A stretch of 17,602 bases of DNA. It comes from Candidatus Cloacimonadota bacterium (lineage in GTDB: Bacteria; Cloacimonadota; Cloacimonadia; Cloacimonadales; Cloacimonadaceae). A program made the position numbers and the translations under genes. The DNA lies in NCBI GenBank assembly GCA_023392795.1, contig JAEWNJ010000065.1, positions 1 to 17,602 of the forward strand, given 5' to 3'. Shown in pieces: positions 8,464 to 14,088 of the stretch. Under the pieces are notes generated by a model. That model was not told where the DNA came from, did no database searches, and saw only the letters and a program-made list of their open reading frames with translations. Every line of letters begins with the position of its first letter. Positions within the stretch are counted from its first letter, which is position 1.

Positions 8464-10473
8464 ATGGATAAACACGGCATCCTCGAACCGACCAAGATGC
8501 GCTATGAAGCGGATCGCCCCAAAGCCGCCAATCCTATCAAAATACAGGACCTCAGCTTTCGCGATGGTCATCAGTCACTTTTCGCTACTCGTGGCAGAAC
8601 CGAAGATCTGCTGCACGTGGCAGAGCTCATGGATCAAGTGGGCTATTACTCCATGGAAGTGTGGGGTGGAGCCACTTTTGACACCATGCACCGCTATCTC
8701 GGCGAAGATCCCTGGGAACGCATCCGCACGCTGAAGAAACACATCACCAAAACCCCCTTTTCCATGCTGCTGCGCGGGCAAAACCTGGTGGGCTACCAAA
8801 ACTACGCCGATGACGTGGTGGAAGCCTTCACGCAGCGCGCTTGCGACAACGGCATCGATATCTTCAGGGTGTTTGATGCGCTGAACGATTTCCGCAATTT
8901 TCAGACTGCTGTGAAGATCATCAAGAAGAACAAAAAGCACTTCCAGGGTACCATCTGCTATTCCCTCACAGAACAGCGCATGGGCGGAGACATCTACAAT
9001 ATCGATTATTACGTAAAGAAAGCCAAACAACTGGAAGAGATGGGCGCGGATAGCGTATGCGTAAAGGATATGGCTGGCCTGATCGCCCCCTACGACGCTT
9101 ATGAACTGGTAAAAGCACTCAAAGCGGCAGTAAAGGTGCCTGTCCATCTGCATACTCACTTCACCTCCGGTATGGGCGATCTCTCGCTCTTCAAAGCCAT
9201 CGAAGCCGGCGTGGATATCATCGATACCTGCGTGGGGCCCTACGCTTACAGAACTTCCCACCCCGGCGTGGAACCTCTGGTGATCTCTCTATTGGGGACA
9301 AACCGCGATACCGGCATGGATATCAAGCTGCTAAACAAGATCGGCAAAGAAATGGAAAAGGATATTCCCAAATACGAGCAATTTGCAGACAACACCAAGT
9401 TTAGCATTATCGATACCGACGTCATTATCCATCAGACACCCGGCGGCATGCTGTCCAATCTGGTGAATCAACTGCGGCAAATGGACGCTCTGGACAAGCT
9501 GGAGGACGTTTTTGCCGAGATTCCGAAAGTGCGTAAAGAACTGGGACAAATACCTCTGGTAACTCCCACCTCGCAGATCGTGGGCATTCAAGCCGTAAAT
9601 AACGCGCTCTTTGACACCAAGGATGGCGAATATGCCCGCATCACGGAGCAGGTGAAAGACCTCTGCTATGGTCTCTATGGCAAGACCACCCTGCCCATCG
9701 ATAAAGAAGTTCAGACCAAAGCCTTGAAGGGATACCCCAAAGGCGAAAAGCCCATTACAGTACGCCCCGGCGACGTGATTCCCCCCGCCATGGAGCAAGT
9801 GAAGAAAGATACCGAAGGCCTGGCCAAAGATCTGGACGATCAGCTCATCGTAGCCCTTTACAACCTCACTGGCAAGAAATTCCTCAAGATCAAATACGGT
9901 ATGGAACCCATGCCGGAAGATATGAAAGCCACCACTTTGGAAGCCGTGAAAGCCGAAAAAGAATTGATCGCAAAGGCGAAAGCAGGGAAGCTGGTGGAGA
10001 AGCCAGAAGCTCCCGCCAAACCCGCAGATGCCCGTCAATTTGACGTTTTCGTGGACGGCAGCTATTACTTGGTGGAAGTATCCGAAAAAGGCGCTGCGCC
10101 CAGGGTGATCTCCAGCCGTCCTGCTGCTCCGGCTCCAGTGGCTGCCCCCAAACCCAGCACTCCTGCGCCCAGCACTCCAGCCCCAAGCACTACCGCGCCA
10201 AGCACCCCGGCGCCTAGCAGTCCCGCACCAAGCACTCCTGCGCCCGTAACAGGCGGGGAAAGCATCGCTGCTCCCATGCCCGGCATGCTGGTGAAGTACG
10301 AAAAGCAGATTGGTGACAAAGTGAAGCACGGTGAGACCCTGCTCGTGCTGGAAGCCATGAAGATGTATAACAACATTCCATCCCCCGTGGATGGAATCCT
10401 GGTCGCTACTCCTCTTTCTGCCGGACAAAACGTCAGTAAGGGCGATGTAATGGCAGTCGTGAAACCCGAATAA
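8464..10473 (+). CDS. Pyruvate/oxaloacetate carboxyltransferase (5S-type) fused to biotin carrier domain
   Basis: This 669-residue protein transfers a carboxyl group between carboxybiotin and pyruvate (giving oxaloacetate). It belongs to the 5S / PycB / OadA family. The TIM barrel (about 25-320) shows DLSFRDGHQS (29-38) with metal ligand D34, LLRGQNLVGY, the lysine expected to be carbamylated in VKDMAG (K201), and metal histidines H230-T-H232. The PycB/OadA helical domain follows to about 500. A Pro/Ser/Thr/Ala linker with six PSTPA-type repeats (564-593) leads to a biotinyl domain with EAMKM; biotin should be on K633, 36 residues from the C-terminus as usual. A strong AAGGAG precedes the ATG. 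It joins in one chain what Propionibacterium transcarboxylase splits into 5S and 1.3S. Alternatives are a pyruvate carboxylase B subunit (would need AccC) or a Na+-pumping decarboxylase alpha subunit (would need OadB/MmdB); neither partner is in the window. Confidence 0.93.
   Translation: MDKHGILEPTKMRYEADRPKAANPIKIQDLSFRDGHQSLFATRGRTEDLLHVAELMDQVGYYSMEVWGGATFDTMHRYLGEDPWERIRTLKKHITKTPFSMLLRGQNLVGYQNYADDVVEAFTQRACDNGIDIFRVFDALNDFRNFQTAVKIIKKNKKHFQGTICYSLTEQRMGGDIYNIDYYVKKAKQLEEMGADSVCVKDMAGLIAPYDAYELVKALKAAVKVPVHLHTHFTSGMGDLSLFKAIEAGVDIIDTCVGPYAYRTSHPGVEPLVISLLGTNRDTGMDIKLLNKIGKEMEKDIPKYEQFADNTKFSIIDTDVIIHQTPGGMLSNLVNQLRQMDALDKLEDVFAEIPKVRKELGQIPLVTPTSQIVGIQAVNNALFDTKDGEYARITEQVKDLCYGLYGKTTLPIDKEVQTKALKGYPKGEKPITVRPGDVIPPAMEQVKKDTEGLAKDLDDQLIVALYNLTGKKFLKIKYGMEPMPEDMKATTLEAVKAEKELIAKAKAGKLVEKPEAPAKPADARQFDVFVDGSYYLVEVSEKGAAPRVISSRPAAPAPVAAPKPSTPAPSTPAPSTTAPSTPAPSSPAPSTPAPVTGGESIAAPMPGMLVKYEKQIGDKVKHGETLLVLEAMKMYNNIPSPVDGILVATPLSAGQNVSKGDVMAVVKPE
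10153..10242 (+). repeat. Six 15-bp in-frame repeats encoding the PSTPA linker
   Basis: Six consecutive 15-bp units encode PSTPA, PSTPA, PSTTA, PSTPA, PSSPA and PSTPA (residues 564-593). They form the flexible tether between the carboxyltransferase barrel and the biotinyl domain. Third codon positions differ between units, so the repeat is not freshly duplicated. Copy number could still change without shifting the frame, which would alter tether length. Confidence 0.9.
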
Positions 10474-10483
10474 GGAGAGAATA

Positions 10484-11020
10484 ATGCAGGTAAAAAGCCA
10501 GATTATGGACAGCGCTCAGATGGAGCGTAGCATTCAGCGCATGGCGCATGAAATCATCGAGCAAAACCGGGGCTTGGAAAAGATCCGTCTGGTGGGCATC
10601 CGTTCCCGCGGTGTGCCAATCGCCGAAAGACTTTCGGATTACCTCAAGCTTATCTCAAATCAGGAAATTCCCGTCGGTATCCTGGATATCACGCTCTATC
10701 GCGATGACCTCTCCACCATCTCCCATCAGCCAGTGATCAAAGGCTCTCAGCTCGATTTTGAGATTGAGGATGCCATTGTAGTGTTGGTGGACGATGTGTT
10801 GTTCACCGGTAGAACGGTGCGGGCCGCCATCGACGCGCTAATGGATTTTGGCCGACCCAAATATATCCAGCTCGCCGTTCTGATCGACCGCGGACATCGG
10901 GAATTGCCCATCAAGGCCGATTACGTGGGCAAAAACGTCCCTACTTCCAAGGAAGAGATCATCAAGGTATCCCTGTCTGATATCGATGGAGAAGATAGTG
11001 TCAAAATCGTTTTGGCATAA
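10484..11020 (+). CDS. pyrR: PyrR, pyrimidine regulatory protein / uracil phosphoribosyltransferase
   Basis: This 178-residue protein matches PyrR in length and sequence. In other bacteria PyrR binds pyr mRNA when UMP or UTP is high and promotes attenuation; many members also make UMP from uracil and PRPP. The PRPP-binding motif is V100-L-V-D-D-V-L-F-T-G-R-T-V112. RLVGIRSRGVPIAERL near 35-50 and LYRDDL after 60 are also typical. It starts 10 bp after the transcarboxylase stop with a strong AAGGAG, and pyrF overlaps its end. It thus looks co-transcribed with catabolic genes, which is unusual. I see no PyrR-binding RNA element or attenuator directly before it, so any attenuated target must be elsewhere or in the operon leader. 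Confidence 0.93.
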   Translation: MQVKSQIMDSAQMERSIQRMAHEIIEQNRGLEKIRLVGIRSRGVPIAERLSDYLKLISNQEIPVGILDITLYRDDLSTISHQPVIKGSQLDFEIEDAIVVLVDDVLFTGRTVRAAIDALMDFGRPKYIQLAVLIDRGHRELPIKADYVGKNVPTSKEEIIKVSLSDIDGEDSVKIVLA

Positions 11021-11795
11021 ATACCAAAGCCGGGTTCAGCAAACCGGCAGCCTGGTCTGTGTGGGACTGGATTCCCAGCTGGACAAACTACCTGAGAGCG
11101 TATCAGGTGCAGCCAATCCCATCTGGGAGTTCAACCGCGCCATTATCGATGCCACTAAAGACTACGCTGCGGCTTTCAAACCCAATCTGGCCTTTTATCT
11201 GGCTGATGGGGTGCGCGGACTGACAGCACTATATGAGACAGTTGATTACATCCCATCGGATATTCCGGTAATCCTGGATTGCAAGGTGGGGGATATTGGC
11301 AGCACGATGAGCGCTTACATCCATGCCTTTTTCAGGGACTTGAAGGTAGATGCCATCACCCTCAATCCCCTGATGGGCAGTGATGTGATCAAGGCTCTGC
11401 TGGATTGCGATGATAGCTATGCCTTTGCCTTGGCGCTTACTTCCAATCCCAGTGCTCAGGATTTCTTCCAGAATGCCAGCATGGCAACCGAGATCTCCAA
11501 TTGGCTGCTACAATTCCCTCAGGAGAGCTTGGGTGCCGTGGTAGGCGCAACTCAGACTGCTGATTTGCAGTCCATGCGTGCTGCCTTACCAGGCCGAATC
11601 TTCCTGATTCCAGGTGTGGGTGCTCAGGGTGGCGATCTGCAGAGTGTATTGAAATACGCGGTGGATACTCCTCAGCAGCCCAATATCCTGATCAATAGCT
11701 CCCGTGGGATCATCTTTGCCGGGAAGGGCGAGAACTTTGCGGCAAAGTCTGCTGAAGCGGCACGGGAATTGTATCTGGCGTGTAGGGAGATCTAA
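10998..11795 (+). CDS. pyrF: Orotidine 5'-phosphate decarboxylase, type 2
   Basis: This enzyme converts OMP to UMP, the last step of de novo UMP synthesis. It is a TIM-barrel protein of the longer type 2 subfamily (about 265-270 residues). Visible motifs are LVCVGLDS near the start, FKPNLAFY, the catalytic D-x-K-x-x-x-D in LDCKVGD (D94, K96, D99 in this numbering), LNPLMG, and the phosphate-binding region IPGVGAQGGD and NSSRGI near the end. Start choice: an ATG at 10986 in the same frame has no Shine-Dalgarno, whereas GTG at 10998 has GGAG at 10988-10991 with good spacing and gives an N-terminus (MSKSFWHKYQ) typical of the family. I prefer the GTG. Either start overlaps the end of pyrR, which suggests translational coupling. 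A terminator follows. Confidence 0.93.
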   Translation: MSKSFWHKYQSRVQQTGSLVCVGLDSQLDKLPESVSGAANPIWEFNRAIIDATKDYAAAFKPNLAFYLADGVRGLTALYETVDYIPSDIPVILDCKVGDIGSTMSAYIHAFFRDLKVDAITLNPLMGSDVIKALLDCDDSYAFALALTSNPSAQDFFQNASMATEISNWLLQFPQESLGAVVGATQTADLQSMRAALPGRIFLIPGVGAQGGDLQSVLKYAVDTPQQPNILINSSRGIIFAGKGENFAAKSAEAARELYLACREI

Positions 11796-11822
11796 TAAAA
11801 AAGTAGAAAACGATAGTGTTAC

Positions 11823-11848
11823 AGGGCGGTTAATCCCGCCCTTTTTTT
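11823..11848 (+). terminator. Rho-independent terminator after pyrF
   Basis: AGGGCGG (11823-11829) and CCGCCCT (11836-11842) form a 7-bp GC-rich stem with a 6-nt loop, followed by a run of seven T. It lies 28 bp after the pyrF stop and is the first strong terminator after 6698, which supports one operon from the 12S gene to pyrF. Confidence 0.9.
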
Positions 11849-11954
11849 AGGACTTCATCAATTTTACGGTGGAACTAGGTTTACACTTAGCATGGCGGCA
11901 ATCTGACACGAATCGCTAAAATTCCCTGATCAAGTAAGAAAGCATTTCCGATAA

Positions 11955-11982
11955 ACAAAAAACCCGGCTGCAAGGCCGGGTT
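11955..11982 (-). terminator. Rho-independent terminator of the tRNA cluster
   Basis: AACCCGGC (11961-11968) and GCCGGGTT (11975-11982) form an 8-bp stem with a 6-nt loop. Read on the minus strand it is followed by a T-rich tract (A-run at 11957-11962 on the plus strand). It sits 7 bp past the last tRNA and faces the pyrF terminator. Confidence 0.88.
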
Positions 11983-11988
11983 ATTCTT

Positions 11989-12062
11989 TGGCTGGGATGG
12001 AAGGATTTGAACCCTCACATACGGATCCAGAGTCCGCTGTCCTACCATTAGACGACATCCCA
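11989..12062 (-). tRNA. tRNA-Gln (anticodon CUG)
   Basis: This is a 74-nt tRNA with encoded 3' CCA. The acceptor stem TGGGATG pairs with CATCCCA, the weak U1-A pair being typical of glutamine tRNAs. The T-loop is GGTTCAAATCC. The anticodon stem GCGGA/TCCGT encloses loop CTCTGGA, with anticodon CTG at 12028-12030 (plus-strand CAG). It is last in the four-gene cluster. Confidence 0.95.
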
Positions 12063-12075
12063 AGGAAAGTGTATG

Positions 12076-12150
12076 TGGCTGGGCAGGGAGGATTCGAACC
12101 CCCGTATGGCAGGACCAAAACCTGCTGCCTTACCGCTTGGCGACTGCCCA
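12076..12150 (-). tRNA. tRNA-Gln (anticodon UUG)
   Basis: This is a 75-nt tRNA with encoded CCA. The acceptor stem TGGGCAG pairs with CTGCCCA, and the T-loop is GGTTCGAATCC. The anticodon stem GCAGG/CCTGC encloses loop TTTTGGT, giving anticodon TTG at 12116-12118. It lies 13 bp upstream of the other glutamine tRNA, from which it differs at many positions. Confidence 0.95.
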
Positions 12151-12161
12151 ACTAATAAGAA

Positions 12162-12253
12162 TGGCGGAGAGGCAGGGATTCGAACCCTGGGTAGGCTTTT
12201 GACCTACACACGCTTAGCAGGCGTGCACCTTCAGCCAGCTCGGTCACCTCTCC
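12162..12253 (-). tRNA. tRNA-Ser (anticodon GCU)
   Basis: This is a 92-nt class II tRNA with the long variable arm expected for serine and encoded CCA. The acceptor stem is GGAGAGG/CCTCTCC. The anticodon stem CACGC/GCGTG encloses loop CTGCTAA, giving anticodon GCT at 12216-12218, which reads AGC and AGU. The T-loop is GGTTCGAATCC. Confidence 0.95.
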
Positions 12254-12283
12254 AGACATTTATAATCTGTTCACGCTATATGA

Positions 12284-12369
12284 TGGCGGAGGATGAGGGA
12301 TTCGAACCCCCATGGGCAGAACCCGGCGGTTTTCAAGACCGCTGCCTTACCAATTAGGACTAATCCTCC
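12284..12369 (-). tRNA. tRNA-Ser (anticodon UGA)
   Basis: This is an 86-nt class II tRNA, with a long variable arm and encoded CCA. The acceptor stem is GGAGGAT/ATCCTCC. The anticodon stem GCGGT/ACCGC encloses loop CTTGAAA, giving anticodon TGA at 12333-12335, which reads UCA and other UCN codons. It is the first gene of the cluster. Confidence 0.95.
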
Positions 12370-12382
12370 ATGTGGTTTTATC

Positions 12383-12411
12383 CTTAAAATTGGGAGGGCT
12401 GAATTTGTCAA
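12383..12411 (-). promoter_or_regulatory. Probable promoter of the tRNA cluster
   Basis: On the minus strand a perfect -35 box TTGACA (12411-12406) is followed after 17 nt by TTTAAG (12388-12383), a 4-of-6 match to the -10 consensus. Transcription would start around 12376, about seven bases before the first mature tRNA. Position and spacing fit a tRNA promoter; the -10 box is only fair. Confidence 0.5.
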
Positions 12412-12597
12412 GCGGATTCTTCAGCAATGGTGAGAAGAGGTAACTGCCGGAGCGGAAAGTACTCTCCATTTTCCCATCAGTCACATAGTTCTACAAGGTG
12501 CTGGCTTACATAAAACCCGGGGTGATGTGGATAATGTGCGTCACAAGGTGCTGGATGATCCTGAGGCTAAGATAAGCCTGGGGGAGCTGCCTTCAGA

Positions 12598-12637
12598 AGC
12601 GAGCTCACGCTCGCTGTGGCAAGCAGGAGCTTGCCAC
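12598..12637. repeat. Two adjacent perfect palindromes (REP-like)
   Basis: AGCGAGC (12598-12604) pairs with GCTCGCT (12609-12615) around loop TCAC. Immediately after, GTGGCAAGC (12616-12624) pairs with GCTTGCCAC (12629-12637) around loop AGGA. Tight GC-rich stems with short loops outside genes resemble repetitive extragenic palindromes. No T tract follows, so they are not ordinary terminators. Whether they recur elsewhere in the genome cannot be seen from this window. Confidence 0.7.
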
Positions 12638-12676
12638 CCCAGAACCGTCACCCCAGAACCGCGACCCCAGAAACGC
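12635..12676. repeat. 14-bp tandem repeat, three copies
   Basis: Three consecutive 14-bp units begin at 12635, 12649 and 12663. The first two, CACCCCAGAACCGT and CACCCCAGAACCGC, differ at one base; the third differs at two or three. The first unit overlaps the right arm of the preceding palindrome, and the array runs into a homopolymer of nine C's. Confidence 0.8.
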
Positions 12677-12736
12677 CCCCCCCCGTTTAATCACAAGTAC
12701 AGACAATCGCCATATCTCCTCCATTCTCATCCGATA

Positions 12737-12756
12737 GGGCGCTTCATCGAGCGCCC
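12737..12756. repeat. Perfect 7-bp palindrome (REP-like)
   Basis: GGGCGCT (12737-12743) pairs with AGCGCCC (12750-12756) around loop TCATCG. It lies in non-coding DNA without a following T tract, and is similar in build to the palindromes at 12598-12637 and 15633-15651. Confidence 0.6.
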
Positions 12757-12949
12757 CGACTGTACAGGATGGTATTTATGATAGTATCAGGCACCCCGAA
12801 AAATCGGCTGTATCCCGTTCAAGGCGCATTGCTATTGGATGGATGCCATCCTTTTCCTCGTGAAATCCTTAGTATCGGTTTTTTTCCTTGACGCTTAATC
12901 CAAATCGCAGTAGGGCAAGATGTATCAAAAGCGAGAACGGAGCTGAGAA

Positions 12950-13810
12950 ATGACAAAAACCAAGAGCATCGAACGAGCCTTACAGTTCATCGAGGAAAAC
13001 CTCAAGCGCAGGATATCGCTGGAGGATATTGCCGATGCGGCGAATCTTTCGCAATGGTATTTCCATCGTTCATTCAGGATTTTAACCGGTTACTGCGTGA
13101 ACGACTATCTGCGCCGGCGCAGGATATCTGAAGCGTCACACGAGTTGCTCTATAGCTCCAGGGCCATCATACGGATTGCCCGGGACTATCAGTTTGAGTC
13201 GCAGGAAGCTTTCACCCGTTCATTCACCGGCATTTGCGGCATCAGCCCCGGCAGATTTCGCAAGATGCTGAGTAAGGTGATTATGTTCCCGGCTCTAAGC
13301 CTGGACAAAAGCTATCAACACCTCAAAAAAGGAGCAAAAATGCTATCTCCCAAGATCGAAAAAATGGATGCCTTCAGGGTAGTTGGCGTTCACACCAAAG
13401 CCTCGCCCAGCGGTACTTTGCATCAGCTTTGGGCAGAGTTTTCCCGGCGCCACGGCGAGATCAAGGACGTGATTGATCTCACCAAGGCCTATCAGGTCTG
13501 CGTGTTTGACAAATCAGATCCTGCGGCGGAGGAATATACCTTCATCGCCGGCATGCATGTGAATGACGAAGCGAAAGTGCCCGAAGGGATGATTGCGCAA
13601 AAGGTTCCGGCCGCTGAGTACGCTGTTTTTGAACATCACGGCAGCCTGGAAAAGATGCATCAGACCTATGAGTATATCTTTGGCGTCTGGTTGGCTGAAA
13701 ACGGCTATCAGATGGCCGAAGCGGATTCGCTGGAGATTTATGACGAGCGCTTCAATCCCGAAAGCGCGGATTCCGTCTTTGAAATCCGCATCCCAATAAG
13801 CAAAGCCTAA
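12950..13810 (+). CDS. AraC-family transcriptional regulator with C-terminal GyrI-like ligand-binding domain
   Basis: This 286-residue protein has two helix-turn-helix motifs of the AraC/XylS type at the N-terminus. The first covers about 20-45 (ISLEDIADAANLSQWYFHRSF), the second about 70-105 (AIIRIARDYQFESQEAFTRSF, then GISPGRFRK). Residues 131-286 form a GyrI-like (SOUL/Rob-type) domain with ending EIRIPI; such domains bind small hydrophobic or cationic drugs and metabolites. This order is that of Rob and many multidrug-response regulators. The ATG follows GGAG at 12939-12942. Oddly, a very strong ribosome binding site (AAAAAAGGAG, 13325-13334) precedes an in-frame ATG at 13340 exactly where the GyrI-like domain begins, so a short second product is possible. 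The target genes are unknown; no transporter lies next to it. Confidence 0.88.
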   Translation: MTKTKSIERALQFIEENLKRRISLEDIADAANLSQWYFHRSFRILTGYCVNDYLRRRRISEASHELLYSSRAIIRIARDYQFESQEAFTRSFTGICGISPGRFRKMLSKVIMFPALSLDKSYQHLKKGAKMLSPKIEKMDAFRVVGVHTKASPSGTLHQLWAEFSRRHGEIKDVIDLTKAYQVCVFDKSDPAAEEYTFIAGMHVNDEAKVPEGMIAQKVPAAEYAVFEHHGSLEKMHQTYEYIFGVWLAENGYQMAEADSLEIYDERFNPESADSVFEIRIPISKA

Positions 13811-14088
13811 ACCCCGATGCCCCTGTTCGCGGACGGTGCACAGTCCGCCATACGGGGCTTAACAAGACGTGGAGAAGAGAAAAGCAGTTTGACCCTACAT
13901 ACGGCTTCACTGGCCTTCTGGCCACTTGCCACCGTCCTGGATTCCTCTTCCGTGGCACGCAGGAGGGTGGGAAGAGGATTGGAAAAGCGTGGGAAGCCAG
14001 GAATTGTGAAAAATCTTGACAGCATTCCTGCTCTCCGATTTCTGAGAAATAGTGTGAAATTACCCTCGTAAAAAGGAGAAATGGGAAT
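13811..14088. other. Intergenic region with nested inverted repeats
   Basis: GCGGAC (13829-13834) pairs with GTCCGC (13843-13848) around an 8-nt loop, nested inside CCCCG (13812-13816) with CGGGG (13853-13857), or alternatively GCCCC (13819-13823) with GGGGC (13854-13858). No T tract follows. TGGCC (13911-13915) pairs with GGCCA (13920-13924). TCCTCTTCC (13943-13951) pairs with GGAAGAGGA (13970-13978). A TTGACA at 14016-14021 may be the -35 of the next gene, but no good -10 is found at the right spacing. No gene is seen. Confidence 0.5.

Larger units (their letters stand above)
12412..12949. other. Non-coding, hairpin-rich intergenic region
   Basis: This stretch lies between the divergently transcribed tRNA cluster and araC-type gene. 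It holds no convincing gene. ACAAGGTGCTGG occurs twice (12493-12504 and 12543-12554). There are hairpins at 12564-12579, 12598-12615, 12616-12637, 12737-12756 and 12837-12851, plus a 14-bp tandem repeat at 12635-12676 running into nine C's (12676-12684). The hairpin GGATGG/CCATCC at 12837-12851 is followed by TTTT and could be a weak terminator. A TTGACG at 12888-12893 might be a -35 for the next gene but lacks a good -10. Confidence 0.6.

Noticed and set aside
9331..10428. Minus-strand 365-codon open frame, and similar long ones at 7445-8464 and 14383-15462
   Set aside because: All lie opposite genes of known family with intact motifs. They are rich in His, Gly and Phe, as expected from the antisense of biased codons, and are shadows.
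12073..12357. Plus-strand 94-codon open frame across the tRNA genes
   Set aside because: It is the antisense of three tRNAs; its repeated G-F/I-R/E-P-like words come from the reverse complement of the conserved T-arm. This is a well-known false gene.
12527..12781. Plus-strand 84-codon open frame
   Set aside because: It runs through two palindromes, a 14-bp tandem repeat and nine C's. It has no good ribosome binding site and no recognisable protein pattern.
12284..13810. Integrated mobile element next to the tRNA genes
   Set aside because: There is no integrase, transposase, or direct repeat of a tRNA 3' end in the following region; the palindromes alone do not prove an insertion.
14016..14044. 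TTGACA as a promoter for the dehydrogenase
   Set aside because: The -35 is perfect, but the hexamers at 16-19 nt spacing do not resemble a -10 box, so it is noted only as weak.
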